DNA of 64,000 bases from Mucilaginibacter pallidiroseus (lineage in GTDB: Bacteria > Bacteroidota > Bacteroidia > Sphingobacteriales > Sphingobacteriaceae). Both the position numbers and the translations under genes were made by a program. Positions 51,027-59,953 of this stretch are shown in pieces. How positions within the stretch are numbered: position 1 is the first letter of the stretch; each line of letters begins with the position of its first letter. The stretch covers positions 868,001 to 932,000 of the forward strand of contig NZ_VOEJ01000001.1 in the NCBI RefSeq assembly GCF_007846085.1, given 5' to 3'. The notes below the pieces were generated by a model, which searched no databases, was not told the DNA's origin, and saw nothing but the letters and a program-made list of their open reading frames with translations.

Positions 51027-51368
51027 TTATGCTGTTACTTTTTTGTGTCTTAATTCTTCAAAAAGCTCGATAACTTTTTTCTGAAGATCAATTACTTCAG
51101 TTTCGCGGTCCATCAGCTTTTTGTTAACACTTTCAAGTTCACTGGCTATTTTTTGATCCTGCGCAACTTCGTTGTAGGTAAGCAATTGTACAACAGACAT
51201 CTCGAAAAGAGCTGAGATCTGCTCTAAGCGTGAAAGATTGATATCAGTGATACCGGTTTCAATTTTTGAAAATGCAGGGATAGAAATATCTAATCTTTTT
51301 GCTACTTCTTCCTGGCTCCAACCTTTTTGGTGGCGTAATAACCGGATCTTTTTTCCAAGTGTCTTCAT
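51027..51368 (-). CDS. XRE-family helix-turn-helix regulator
   Basis: 113 residues. HTH at about 7-60 (IRLLRHQKGWSQEEVAKRLDISIPAFSKIETG, then LEQISALFEM), followed by a helical, probably coiled-coil C-terminus (LESVNKKLMDRETEVIDLQKKVIELFEEL). A DNA-binding dimer is expected. No nearby gene is an obvious target; autoregulation is possible. Confidence 0.92.
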   Translation of the reverse strand: MKTLGKKIRLLRHQKGWSQEEVAKRLDISIPAFSKIETGITDINLSRLEQISALFEMSVVQLLTYNEVAQDQKIASELESVNKKLMDRETEVIDLQKKVIELFEELRHKKVTA

Positions 51369-51433
51369 TTTTTATCTTAATTAGGATAGGTTTCTCAATA
51401 GTTAATAAAGTTACAACATTTCTGAATAATAAA

Positions 51434-52804
51434 CTAATATTCAGTATAATTTAACAAAATATTTTTTAAGTCAATAAGGTTGATACCCCCAAAATTACCC
51501 GAACTCATCATCAGTAAATTGGAATTGCTGATATCAAGGCTTTCGAGATAATTGCGTAATGCGCCCGGATTATCAAAAAACTGAAGATTGCCATTTGCAA
51601 AAGCCTCTTTTACTGCATCTGCAGCGTAAGGCGTTATCTTCTTCTGCTCGAAAGTTTTTTTGTCGATAAACACAATGGCTTCATCAGCTTCATCCATTGT
51701 ACCTGCATATTCGTTCAAAAAATCCTTATTTAAGCTACTGAAAGTATGCAGCTCGATACATGCAATTAGTTTGCGCTGTGGAAACTGTTTTTTTACAGCA
51801 TCAATAGTAGCCGTGAGTTTTGACGGTGAATGGGCAAAATCTTTAAAGATTGTAGATTGTTCATTTTTACCAACTAATTCCAGTCTGCGGGCCGCACCTT
51901 TAAAGCTGCTGATGTAAGTATAAAAGTCGTGCTTGTTGATACCTAACTGCTCACATACCAGGCGTGCCGCTTCAATATTGAGCAAGTTATGCGAACCAAA
52001 AACCTGTAACGCATACGTATTGCCATCAGCCTCGATACTGGTTACGCCGTTATCAATCTCAAATTGCGGCAAAGCATAAGGCAATTTGTTTGCAGGATGC
52101 TGCAACCCGGCAACCATATTGTTTAAAACATCATCTGTTTGGCTGTAAATAAGGCTACCGTCCGTTTCAATAGTATCGGCAAATATTTTAAACTGTTCGA
52201 TATAATTATCAAAGGTTGGGAAAACATTGATATGATCCCAGGCAATGCCGCTTATAACGCCAATATGCGCTTTATATATGTGAAACTTAGGTCGCCTGTC
52301 AATCGGTGAAGCAAGGTACTCGTCGCCCTCAATAATATTTACTGGCGCTTCGTGGCTTAGCTTAACCATGGTTTCAAAACCTTCAAGTTGTGCGCCCACC
52401 AGGTAGTCAAAATCTTTGCCGGCCTGTTGCAGCGCATGTAAAATCATGCTGGTAATAGTTGTTTTACCATGGCTGCCGCCTATAACAACACGCTTTTTAT
52501 CTTTTGATTGCTCGTAAATGTAATCGGGATATGAATAGATTTTAACACCAAGTTCCTGCGCCTTTAAAAGCTCGGGATTGTCTGCACGAGCGTGCATTCC
52601 TAATATCACTGCATCAAGATTTGAAGTAATTTTTTCAGGAAACCAACCGGTACTTTGTGGTAAAATACCATAGCCTGCAAGTCGCGACGCCGAAGGCTCA
52701 AAAAGCACATCGTCAGACCCGGTTACTTCAAATCCCTTTTTGTGTAAGGCAATGGCAAGGTTGTGCATGGCGCTGCCGCCAATTGCTATAAAGTGTACTC
52801 TCAT
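51434..52804 (-). CDS. mpl: UDP-N-acetylmuramate:L-Ala-gamma-D-Glu-meso-DAP ligase
   Basis: 456 residues from ATG 52804 (an in-frame start 7 codons upstream precedes the Rossmann strand and is less likely). Mur ligase family: VHFIAIGGSAMHNLAIALHKKGFEVTGSDD, P-loop VIGGSHGKTTITSMI, EGDEYLASPIDRRPKFHIYK, and GAARRLELVGKNEQSTIFKDFAHSPSKLTATI. It joins recycled tripeptide to UDP-MurNAc in peptidoglycan recycling. HSP-type and central-domain motifs distinguish it from MurC. Confidence 0.93.
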   Translation of the reverse strand: MRVHFIAIGGSAMHNLAIALHKKGFEVTGSDDVLFEPSASRLAGYGILPQSTGWFPEKITSNLDAVILGMHARADNPELLKAQELGVKIYSYPDYIYEQSKDKKRVVIGGSHGKTTITSMILHALQQAGKDFDYLVGAQLEGFETMVKLSHEAPVNIIEGDEYLASPIDRRPKFHIYKAHIGVISGIAWDHINVFPTFDNYIEQFKIFADTIETDGSLIYSQTDDVLNNMVAGLQHPANKLPYALPQFEIDNGVTSIEADGNTYALQVFGSHNLLNIEAARLVCEQLGINKHDFYTYISSFKGAARRLELVGKNEQSTIFKDFAHSPSKLTATIDAVKKQFPQRKLIACIELHTFSSLNKDFLNEYAGTMDEADEAIVFIDKKTFEQKKITPYAADAVKEAFANGNLQFFDNPGALRNYLESLDISNSNLLMMSSGNFGGINLIDLKNILLNYTEY

Positions 52805-52880
52805 CTGTGTTATAGACAGCTGCAAATTAACATAAAAAACCTAACATTTTAATTAACTTTTTTAACCGCTACAGCTAGAA

Positions 52881-53729
52881 TTACTTTAATAATAATACCG
52901 GCACTACAGAGGATGCCGCTAATTGTCGTGACACACTACTATGCAACACCGATTGTAAAAAACTGTACTTATGCGGTAACGCCACAACCATTTGCGCATT
53001 ATTAGCTGCAGCAAAATTTAGTACACCGGCAATAACATCGCGATCGGTAATGTTAAAATAGCTTGCATTATAGCCTTTCAATATATCTTTCAAAGCGGCA
53101 AGCTCTATTGTATATTCAGGCTCATCAAAATTATATCTTCCTTTTGCATCAATGTTAACCACCAGCAAATCAACATTTTTATCGCCGAACATCCTATTCA
53201 GCGCATCAGCGGGGAACGTGTCTTTAACTTTTAGAAAATCTGATGCCAACACTGCTGTTGATATTGGCTGTGGTATAAATGTCGGCGGTACAATAAGCAC
53301 CGGTGCTGCGCTTGCTTTTGATATACCGGTAACGTGTTTGCCGAGGCTTTTGGCGTTGGCGCTGGTATTACCGATACTGCCCAGTATGACCAAATCCACT
53401 TCACGACTAGCAATTGTATTTACAACAGCTCTTATCAGGTGCGACCGTTGTAATACTACTTCAATCTCCACCCCTTCTTTAACTTTGGCTGATAGATCTA
53501 TCTTTAGTTTCTCAAGCCCCTGAATGCGCTCTGCAACTTCCTCTTCAATTTCCTGCTCACGTATCATGAACATATCCGGGTTAGGCAAAAGCTCCTGGTA
53601 TGGCGATATATAAAAAGCATTCATCAAGATAATTCGCTTTACCGCGCTTTGTTTACTTAAAAGGGCAGCAAGTTCAGCAGCATTAATTGCAGCTTCAGAA
53701 AAATCAATAGGAACAAGGTAAGTTTTCAT
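52881..53729 (-). CDS. universal stress protein, two UspA domains
   Basis: 282 residues, two tandem Usp folds. Domain 1 (1-150): YLVPIDFSEAAINAAELAA, DLVILGSIGN and VTGISKASAAPVLIVPP, which holds an ATP-binding-type G-2x-G-9x-G(S) segment. Domain 2 (about 155-282): AVLASDFLKVKDTFP and LHSSVSRQLAASSVVPVLLL, with a less canonical loop. Cytoplasmic. Divergent from an Rrf2 regulator, 186 bp away. Confidence 0.9.
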   Translation of the reverse strand: MKTYLVPIDFSEAAINAAELAALLSKQSAVKRIILMNAFYISPYQELLPNPDMFMIREQEIEEEVAERIQGLEKLKIDLSAKVKEGVEIEVVLQRSHLIRAVVNTIASREVDLVILGSIGNTSANAKSLGKHVTGISKASAAPVLIVPPTFIPQPISTAVLASDFLKVKDTFPADALNRMFGDKNVDLLVVNIDAKGRYNFDEPEYTIELAALKDILKGYNASYFNITDRDVIAGVLNFAAANNAQMVVALPHKYSFLQSVLHSSVSRQLAASSVVPVLLLK

Positions 53730-53874
53730 ATCGATATGATTTTATGATGTCCTGACTTTTTAAGCTAAAAAGTTAGTACAAGCAAATGTATAGTATAGCA
53801 CCATTCGGTTTGTCAGTCACAACTCATAATTCAAATATCTGTCGATCAGGTTGATTTCGTCATAAATATAATCT

Positions 53875-53882
53875 TATGTTTG
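53875..53882 (+). promoter_or_regulatory. -7 box TATGTTTG for the Rrf2 gene
   Basis: TAnnTTTG match 33 bases before the ATG at 53916. The dyad at 53885-53905 begins 3 bases after it, at the expected transcription start. Confidence 0.55.
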
Positions 53883-53884
53883 TA

Positions 53885-53905
53885 CTGTAATAATTTTTAT
53901 TACAG
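53885..53905. promoter_or_regulatory. Rrf2-type operator dyad over the transcription start
   Basis: Perfect inverted repeat, arms CTGTAATAA (53885-53893) and TTATTACAG (53897-53905), with a 3-base spacer. It lies directly after the TATGTTTG box and before the regulator's start codon, as expected for autorepression. Confidence 0.72.
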
Positions 53906-53915
53906 ATACATAAAG

Positions 53916-54323
53916 ATGAGCGGAAGATTCCAGATTGCGATACATATTTTAACCTTGCTTGATAAAGCAGATGGCAAACTACTTTCATCGCAATTTATTG
54001 CTGGGAGCTTAAATGCCAATCCGGCTTTGGTGCGTAAAGAGCTTAGCAACCTAAATAAGTTTGGTTTTGTAAATAGCAGAGAAGGACAAGGCGGTGGTTA
54101 TTCGCTTGGTAAAAGAGCAGCCGATATTACGCTGGCCGACGTATTTAGAACAGTGCAGACGGGATCAGTTTTAGGATCAACTAAAAATCAGCCAAATCCG
54201 GCATGCAGTGTAGGCAAGCAAATAAACCAAAACATTAGCAAGTTTTATGATGAAATTGATAATGTAGTTATTGGTACACTTGCTAATACAACTTTAGCAA
54301 ATTTTTCATCGCGATTTAATTAA
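53916..54323 (+). CDS. Rrf2-family transcriptional regulator (YwnA-like)
   Basis: 135 residues from ATG 53916; an upstream in-frame start at 53880 would fall inside the operator. Winged helix: FQIAIHILTLLDKADGKLLSSQFIAGSLNANPALVRKELSNLNKFGFVNSREGQGGGYSL, then LADVFRTVQTGSVLG and NPACSVGKQINQN. Only one Cys occurs in the region where IscR/NsrR carry three, so no Fe-S cluster is expected. It precedes an NmrA-like gene by 51 bp, as ywnA/ywnB do in Bacillus. Confidence 0.92.
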   Translation: MSGRFQIAIHILTLLDKADGKLLSSQFIAGSLNANPALVRKELSNLNKFGFVNSREGQGGGYSLGKRAADITLADVFRTVQTGSVLGSTKNQPNPACSVGKQINQNISKFYDEIDNVVIGTLANTTLANFSSRFN

Positions 54324-54374
54324 TCAGTTCAACACAAACAGTAACATATATAATTACAACATAAAACACACAAT

Positions 54375-55016
54375 ATGAAAATTGCAATAATTGGCGCTAC
54401 CGGCTTTGTTGGTACTGCATTGGTAGCCGAAGCTGTAACACGCGGATATGAAATTACGGCCATTGCCCGTGATAGCGGCAAAATTGAAAAAGCTGCAGGC
54501 GTTACCCCAGTATCTGCCGACGTTTATAATGTTGATGCTTTGGCATCCGCCCTATCCGGTCATGATGCAGTGGTTAGCTCGTTTAATCCGGGTTGGGCAG
54601 ATCCTGATTTGTACAACAACTTTTTAAAAGGTTCAAAAGACATACAAGAGGCGGTGAAGAAGGCCGGCGTCAAACGCTTTTTAAGTGTTGGTGGTGCGGG
54701 CAGTTTATTTATTGCTGATGGCGTACAACTGGTTGACACACCCGAGTTCCCGGCAGACTGGAAGACCGGAGCTACTGCAGCAAGGGATTACCTAACTTAC
54801 CTGCGTGACGAAAATGAACTGGACTGGACATTCATAAGCCCTGCTATAAACCTGCACCCGGGCGCTAAAACAGGTAATTTCCGCCTGGGTACCGAAAACC
54901 CTGTATTTGATGAAAACGAAAAAAACGAGATCACCGTAGCCGACCTTGCCGTTGCTATCTTAAACGAATTGGAAAACAATCAATTTGTAAAGACAAGATT
55001 TACGTTGGGTTACTAA
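54375..55016 (+). CDS. NAD(P)-binding NmrA-like protein (YwnB-like)
   Basis: 213 residues. Rossmann start MKIAIIGATGFVGTALVAEA, RDSGKIEKAAGVTPVSADVY, VVSSFNPGW, GVKRFLSVGGAGSLFI, WTFISPAINLHPGAKTG and a C-terminal ITVADLAVAILNELEN. This is the atypical-SDR/YwnB subgroup, which lacks the YxxxK catalytic site. Probably a flavin- or quinone-related reductase or a redox sensor. It is in one operon with the Rrf2 repressor. Confidence 0.9.
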   Translation: MKIAIIGATGFVGTALVAEAVTRGYEITAIARDSGKIEKAAGVTPVSADVYNVDALASALSGHDAVVSSFNPGWADPDLYNNFLKGSKDIQEAVKKAGVKRFLSVGGAGSLFIADGVQLVDTPEFPADWKTGATAARDYLTYLRDENELDWTFISPAINLHPGAKTGNFRLGTENPVFDENEKNEITVADLAVAILNELENNQFVKTRFTLGY

Positions 55017-55020
55017 TTTA

Positions 55021-55085
55021 TCCGAGTCAATCTGAGCTTATTAAAGACCTATTAAGCGGCGAATGTTTCGACAGGCTCAACATGA
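55021..55085. repeat. interspersed repeat, TTCGAC...CATGA family copy B
   Basis: 55055-55085 matches 32213-32243 at 26 of 31 positions. The preceding words (GAGTCAATCTGAGC, AAAGACCTA) resemble those at about 32253-32280, but in a different order. Confidence 0.6.
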
Positions 55086-55097
55086 TGCCCGTATCAC

Positions 55098-55134
55098 AAA
55101 AAGAGGTTGCTTCGTTACAAAACAACCTCTTTTT
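55098..55134. terminator. terminator after the NmrA-like gene
   Basis: 12-bp stem AAAAAGAGGTTG/CAACCTCTTTTT with a 13-base loop. A/T-runs on both sides let it work for both converging genes. Confidence 0.75.
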
Positions 55135-55161
55135 TATTTATCAATATAATTTATCTATTTC

Positions 55162-55998
55162 CTACAAAACAAACTTTGCTGCCACCCACTCTTTATCTTT
55201 TTTGTGGGTGATGTATTTCAGGTTATACTTACGGGCCTCTTCGGTGATGATATCCAAATCGGGCGATTCGTAAAAACCGCTGAAATAGATTTCGCCGCCG
55301 GGCCTAAGCGCTTCAACATAGCGGGCCATTTGGTCCAACAATATATTGCGGTTAATATTCGCCAGTATAATATCATACTGCTCATCAGGAATAGCTTCCT
55401 TCGAGCCGCAATGCGCTTTAATCTGCGACTGATTGTTCAGGGCCGAATTCTCGATTGTACTTTCGTAACAAACCGGGTCGTAATCAATGGCAGTAACATC
55501 GGTAGCGCCCAGTTTAGCTGCAAGTATCGCCAATATGCCTGTACCGCAGCCCATATCAAGCACTTTTTTACCGGCAAAATCATTTTCTAGCATTAATTGC
55601 ATAACCATTGCTGTAGTTTGATGATGACCGGTACCGAATGCCATTTTAGGGTCGATAACTATTTCATAAGGGAACTCGGGCCTTGCGGCATGAAACGTCG
55701 CACGTACAAACACCTGATCACCGATCTCAATTGGCTCGAAGTTACTTTCCCATACTTCGTTCCAATTTTTTTGAGGAATAAGGTTGATATCGTAACTAAA
55801 AGTGAACATTTCGCGGTAAGGCAAAAGCGCAGCATCAAGCACATCCTGGTTAAATTCGTCAACCGGGATGTAAGCTTTAAAGCCAAGCTCAACCTCTTCA
55901 AAAGTATCAAAACCAATATTGCCCAAAGCACCAATTAGCAAATCCTGCTGGTAATCTTCAGTAGTTATGGTAGTAAATAATAGCTCGTAGTAATTCAT
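55162..55998 (-). CDS. prmA: ribosomal protein L11 methyltransferase
   Basis: 278 residues. N-terminal substrate-recognition domain (YYELLFTTITTEDYQQDLLIGAL), linker, then the SAM-binding domain: MAFGTGHHQTTAMVMQLM, VLDMGCGTGILAILAAKLGATDVTAIDYDP, and the NPPY-like catalytic segment DIILANINRNILLDQM. It trimethylates ribosomal protein L11. The start at 55998 fits the family. A palindromic interspersed repeat lies between it and tpiA, both on the minus strand. Confidence 0.95.
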   Translation of the reverse strand: MNYYELLFTTITTEDYQQDLLIGALGNIGFDTFEEVELGFKAYIPVDEFNQDVLDAALLPYREMFTFSYDINLIPQKNWNEVWESNFEPIEIGDQVFVRATFHAARPEFPYEIVIDPKMAFGTGHHQTTAMVMQLMLENDFAGKKVLDMGCGTGILAILAAKLGATDVTAIDYDPVCYESTIENSALNNQSQIKAHCGSKEAIPDEQYDIILANINRNILLDQMARYVEALRPGGEIYFSGFYESPDLDIITEEARKYNLKYITHKKDKEWVAAKFVL

Positions 55999-56010
55999 TT
56001 AGGATAGTAT

Positions 56011-56083
56011 CAAGTACATAGTATCAAGTAGCAAGAGTAGCATAAACCATAGTACTTGATACCTGATACTTGCTACTTGATAC
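56011..56083. repeat. palindromic repeat of TATCAAGTA words between tpiA and prmA
   Basis: GTATCAAGTAGCAAG (56021-56035) is complemented exactly by 56069-56083. An inner pair GTATCAAGTAC/GTACTTGATAC overlaps it. The 20-mer at 56011-56030 recurs exactly at 62025-62044. Confidence 0.7.
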
Positions 56084-56094
56084 AAAATAGTGCC

Positions 56095-56859
56095 TTAGTT
56101 AAACGCTTTTACGATATCTGTAAAATCGCGTGACTTAAGGGAAGCGCCACCTATAAGGCCGCCGTCAATATCTGCTTGTGCAAATAATTCAGCAGCGTTT
56201 TTAGGGTTACAGCTACCACCGTATAAAATTGTGGTGTCATCAGCAACTTGCTGACCATATTTAGCCGCAATTTCTTTACGGATAAATTCGTGAATTTCTT
56301 GTGCCTGTGCAGATGTTGCAGTTACGCCAGTTCCAATTGCCCAAACCGGTTCATAAGCAATAACCAACTGCGCAAATTTATCGGCATCCAGGTGAAATAT
56401 GCCTTCTTCCAATTGTGCTTTGATGATACCGAAGTGTGTATCAGCCTCACGTTCCTGCAAAGTTTCGCCGATGCAGAAAATTGGTTTTAAGCCATTTGCC
56501 AATGCTGTATCGGTTTTCTTAGCCAAAAGCTCATTGGTTTCGCCGAAGTACTGGCGACGCTCCGAGTGGCCCAGAATAACGTACTCGGCACCAACAGATT
56601 TAATTTGCTTGGCAGAAATTTCGCCGGTAAATGCGCCGCTTTCGGCCTGGTGTGCATTTTGTGCGCCAACCGCTATGTTGCTGTAACCTTTAGCCAACTG
56701 AACAAGACTGTGCAGGTGTATAAACGGGCTGCAAACAACAACTTGCTGGGTGCCGGTTGCCTCATCTTTTACCATGTTAGTTACTTCAGAAAACAAGGCT
56801 AAACCTTCATTATAATCAAGGTTCATTTTCCAGTTACCGGCTACAATTTTCTTTCTCAT
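56095..56859 (-). CDS. tpiA: triosephosphate isomerase
   Basis: 254 residues. KKIVAGNWKMN (catalytic Lys), VILGHSERRQYFGE (catalytic His) and LVIAYEPVWAIGTGVTA (catalytic Glu), then VADDTTILYGGSCNPKNAAEL and DGGLIGGASLKSRDFTDIV. It interconverts DHAP and GAP in glycolysis. The start at 56859 was chosen over a TTG seven codons upstream. Codons are markedly uniform (GCT/GGT/GTT types), as expected for a highly expressed gene. Confidence 0.97.
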   Translation of the reverse strand: MRKKIVAGNWKMNLDYNEGLALFSEVTNMVKDEATGTQQVVVCSPFIHLHSLVQLAKGYSNIAVGAQNAHQAESGAFTGEISAKQIKSVGAEYVILGHSERRQYFGETNELLAKKTDTALANGLKPIFCIGETLQEREADTHFGIIKAQLEEGIFHLDADKFAQLVIAYEPVWAIGTGVTATSAQAQEIHEFIRKEIAAKYGQQVADDTTILYGGSCNPKNAAELFAQADIDGGLIGGASLKSRDFTDIVKAFN

Positions 56860-56924
56860 TTCTTTTTGTTTAATCCTCAAGCCAGGGCTTGTGGTGTTTA
56901 TGTTTGTTACTGTTATATTCTTTA

Positions 56925-58115
56925 CTATTTGATAAAAGATTTTCGATACAGGGCAGTCAAATTAAAAGCCTCTGTCAAAATATTTTGCTCATCACCATTA
57001 AAATCTCTGTGTGCTTTTCGCGCAAATACTTTACCTGCTGTTTCCAGCATTTTGTCTAAACGGTATTCGGTCATTCCCTTTTGGCCACCCCAGGTAAAAT
57101 CGGGCACAAAGTTGGGTGGAAAGCCGCCATCGAATACATTTGCGCCCACGCCCACCACAGTGCCCGTGTTAAACATGGTGTTTATACTACATTTAGCATG
57201 ATCGGCCATGATGAGACCGCAAAAGTGCAAACCTGTGTTACGCAAAGCTTTGGCACTGTAGTCCCAAAGTTTTACATCGGCATAGTTATTTTTAAGATTA
57301 GAGTTATTGCTATCAGCACCTATGTTGCACCATTCGCCCAACACCGAATTGCCCAGATAACCCTCGTGCCCCTTATTTGAATACCCCCAGATAACGGCAT
57401 TATTAATTTCGCCGCCAACGCGAGAGTGCGGCCCAATGGTAGTACCCGGATATATCTTGGTACCCATTTTAACCGAAGCGTTCTCGCATAATGCGAATGG
57501 CCCCCTAATTGCCGAATTCTCCCAAACAGAACTGTTTTTGCCCAGGTAAATAGGCCCTTGTTTGGTATTAAATATCGAACATTCCGCCTCCGCACCTTCC
57601 TCGGCAAAGAAGTTATCTCCTAAAGTGGTATTGGTGCCGCTTATGGTTGCACTACTACGTCCTTTGGTAAGTAACGCAAAGTCCTTCCTTATCTCGGCAG
57701 CGTTATTTAAAAATATATGTTCAGGATAAGTGATGATTACCGTGCCTCCGCTGTAGTAGGTAGCATCATAGTCGTTCAGGGGATCAAACCCTACAGCGTC
57801 TGCCTCACCCAGCCTTACTGCCAATAATTTATCACCGCCTTTAATGGCCTCACCTAAACCAAGTTTATCAATAGCCTCAAGCAACTGCTCGTCGGGGCAT
57901 ACCGAACCATTTATGAACAGGTTATCAGCTTGTATTTTTAATGGAAACTTTGATTGCAGATAAGGCTGCGTAAAAAAAGAATACTCGCTGTTTAAATATT
58001 TGCCCCACTTTTCGGCAATAGTAAGTATGCCCACGCGCAAATCGGCAACGGGGCGGGTAAAGGTTAAGGGCAGCAGCGTTTCGCTTGCTTTATCATCGAA
58101 CAGGATAATTGCCAT
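56925..58115 (-). CDS. GlmU-like sugar nucleotidyltransferase/hexapeptide-repeat protein
   Basis: 396 residues. The N-terminal ~170 (IILFDDKASETLLPLTFTRPVADLRVGILTIAEKW) are an atypical nucleotidyltransferase-like domain lacking the GxGTRM signature. From about 185 a left-handed beta-helix follows (GPIYLGKNSSVWENSAIRGPFALCENASVKMG, TTIGPHSRVGGEINNAVIWG, NLKNNYADVKLWDYSAKALRNTGLHFCGLIMADHAKC). Similar Bacteroidota proteins are annotated GlmU family. Sugar or acyl substrate unknown. Confidence 0.85.
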   Translation of the reverse strand: MAIILFDDKASETLLPLTFTRPVADLRVGILTIAEKWGKYLNSEYSFFTQPYLQSKFPLKIQADNLFINGSVCPDEQLLEAIDKLGLGEAIKGGDKLLAVRLGEADAVGFDPLNDYDATYYSGGTVIITYPEHIFLNNAAEIRKDFALLTKGRSSATISGTNTTLGDNFFAEEGAEAECSIFNTKQGPIYLGKNSSVWENSAIRGPFALCENASVKMGTKIYPGTTIGPHSRVGGEINNAVIWGYSNKGHEGYLGNSVLGEWCNIGADSNNSNLKNNYADVKLWDYSAKALRNTGLHFCGLIMADHAKCSINTMFNTGTVVGVGANVFDGGFPPNFVPDFTWGGQKGMTEYRLDKMLETAGKVFARKAHRDFNGDEQNILTEAFNLTALYRKSFIK

Positions 58116-58130
58116 GCGCCAAAATTAAAA

Positions 58131-58154
58131 AAGTCCCCCGGTAAACGGGGGACT
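58131..58154 (-). terminator. terminator after rpmE2
   Basis: Perfect 9-bp stem AGTCCCCCG/CGGGGGACT with a 5-base loop. On the minus strand it is followed by TTTTTTAATTTT, just beyond the L31 stop and before the GlmU-like start. Confidence 0.85.
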
Positions 58155-58180
58155 CATTCAATATTTTATTGAAATAGCAA

Positions 58181-58429
58181 TTACTTTTTATTGTAACGGC
58201 TACGGAATTTATCGATACGGCCGGCAGTATCTACCAACTTCATTTTACCAGTATAGAACGGGTGTGAAGTGTGAGATATCTCCAATTTAATAAGTGGATA
58301 CTCGTTACCATCTTCCCATGTAGTTGTTTCACGTGAGTCGATGCATGATTTAGTGATGAAAGAGTAGTCGTTAGACATATCTTTGAATACAACTAATCTA
58401 TAGTTTGATGGATGCAGGTCTTTTTTCAT
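58181..58429 (-). CDS. rpmE2: ribosomal protein L31 type B
   Basis: 82 residues from ATG 58429. [74 protein letters not shown] is a complete L31. There is no zinc-binding CxxC pair, so it is the zinc-independent type B. A TACATTTG box at 58457-58464 lies 27 bases upstream. In some bacteria type B L31 replaces the zinc form when zinc is scarce, but in Bacteroidota it is often the only copy. Confidence 0.96.
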   Translation of the reverse strand: MKKDLHPSNYRLVVFKDMSNDYSFITKSCIDSRETTTWEDGNEYPLIKLEISHTSHPFYTGKMKLVDTAGRIDKFRSRYNKK

Positions 58430-58456
58430 TATCGTATGCTTCTTGTAAAAGAGGTG

Positions 58457-58464
58457 CAAATGTA
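58457..58464 (-). promoter_or_regulatory. -7 box TACATTTG for rpmE2
   Basis: Minus-strand TAnnTTTG match, 27 bases before the start codon, giving a leader of about 20 bases. Confidence 0.5.
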
Positions 58465-58534
58465 ACTAATAAATTTAAAAATCAAAAGTGAAAATTAAAA
58501 AGTTTTTAACACCTCAATTGTCTTTAATTCATCT

Positions 58535-59953
58535 TTAATATTCGGTGGCGCCAATATCGTAGCTTAGGCCCGAAGGTCGCAATTTTTTATAATAATCAGA
58601 CACAATACCATAGCTCAGCACATTTGCACCGGCATTTATAAGCGGCGATTTACCCTGCAGATGAAAATCATCCCCTGCAAAGTTTACAAAAGCACATTCG
58701 CTTACGTCGCCCCCCTGGTAATTGTTTAATGATGTAAGTTTAACGCTGCTATTCATCTTGCTGATATACTGGCCAGATCCAGGGTTGATGATCACATTAT
58801 TGATAGCGGTATTCATCGGGATACTTGTTGAGTTGAGCCTGATGCCGCTCATTGCCGGCGATACAATAGTGTTGTTTATGAATGCGAAGTTTGGACCCGG
58901 CGTGTAGCGCGAATCGGCAAAGATGCCATGCCCGCTTGCACGGATAATAAAGTTGTTAAATACCAGGTTATCTCCAAGCCCAAGCACTATAATACCGTTG
59001 CCCGGTGCATCTTTAACAAGATTGTTGTAACACTTACCGCCTGTACCCTCTCCTAACTGTATGCCGTTATTTTGTGCGCTGGCAAAGGGTTTTATGCCTG
59101 GTGTTTTAACTATGTTGTTATAAACCTCGCAGCCGGATACCGCGCCGCCAACCTGTATACCTTCGCAACCGGTTTGTTCTGTTGTATTGTTATAAACTTT
59201 AAGGTTTACTACGTCGTGCGGCAATGCAGTGCCACATGAGGTAGATACACCGGTGGCGTAAAATGAGTTACCGATATATAAGCCTTCGCCGCCTGTATCG
59301 TGTACGTAATTATCGTGGATGCTAACGTTTTTCATGGTGAAGTGCCCACGTTGCGTTTTAATATCACAAGACGGATCGGTTTTGGCCATAATGCCGGCAA
59401 AGCCGCTATTACGCACCTGAACGTTAGATATCTCGAAGTCGCTGCTCAGGTCGTCCATCGTCATACCGATATTTCCGCCATCCACAATAAAACCGTAATT
59501 AATGCCGCTTGCTCCATTACCAGTAATCTTAAAATACTGGCAATTTTGTGTTTTAAATGCGTATGAAGCTGTTTTTGATGTTAAAAAATTAACCTTGCCA
59601 CCTTTGTTAACTATTATGATAGGCTTATCTGCCGTACCTTTCAAATTTTTAAATAGCAATGCTCCCCGCGTTCCGGCAGGGATACAAATAACAGAACCTG
59701 GGGCAATGCTTGTACCGTCAACCATCCACTGGGAAGCCTGCACCGTATAGCTGCAAGTGGTTATGGGTAAAGCCGTATTAACCGGCATTTTAACCGAGTC
59801 GGTAGTTTTGCCGCTGGTATCGGCAGCTGCTGTCGATGATGGTGTTGTGGCCGGAAGGTTATCTACCTTAAGCGTTTGCTTCGCGCACATGGCAAACGAC
59901 GCAATTACCAGCAAACCCGCCGTGATACGTAAAAGGTAAAGTTTAATCTTCAT
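58535..59953 (-). CDS. lipid-anchored right-handed beta-helix protein
   Basis: 472 residues from ATG 59953. Leader KIKLYLLRITAGLLVIASFAMCAKQ with lipobox Cys at about 23, then a Thr/Ser/Pro linker (~40-75). From about 100 the sequence repeats parallel beta-helix rungs (FKITGNGASGINYGFIVDGGNIG, NVSIHDNYVHDTGGEGLYIG, NNIVKTPGIKPFASAQNNGIQLGEG, DNLVFNNFIIRASGHGIFAD). The fold is that of polysaccharide lyases and hydrolases, but no catalytic site can be named. Surface polysaccharide degradation is inferred from fold and location only. Confidence 0.85.
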   Translation of the reverse strand: MKIKLYLLRITAGLLVIASFAMCAKQTLKVDNLPATTPSSTAAADTSGKTTDSVKMPVNTALPITTCSYTVQASQWMVDGTSIAPGSVICIPAGTRGALLFKNLKGTADKPIIIVNKGGKVNFLTSKTASYAFKTQNCQYFKITGNGASGINYGFIVDGGNIGMTMDDLSSDFEISNVQVRNSGFAGIMAKTDPSCDIKTQRGHFTMKNVSIHDNYVHDTGGEGLYIGNSFYATGVSTSCGTALPHDVVNLKVYNNTTEQTGCEGIQVGGAVSGCEVYNNIVKTPGIKPFASAQNNGIQLGEGTGGKCYNNLVKDAPGNGIIVLGLGDNLVFNNFIIRASGHGIFADSRYTPGPNFAFINNTIVSPAMSGIRLNSTSIPMNTAINNVIINPGSGQYISKMNSSVKLTSLNNYQGGDVSECAFVNFAGDDFHLQGKSPLINAGANVLSYGIVSDYYKKLRPSGLSYDIGATEY

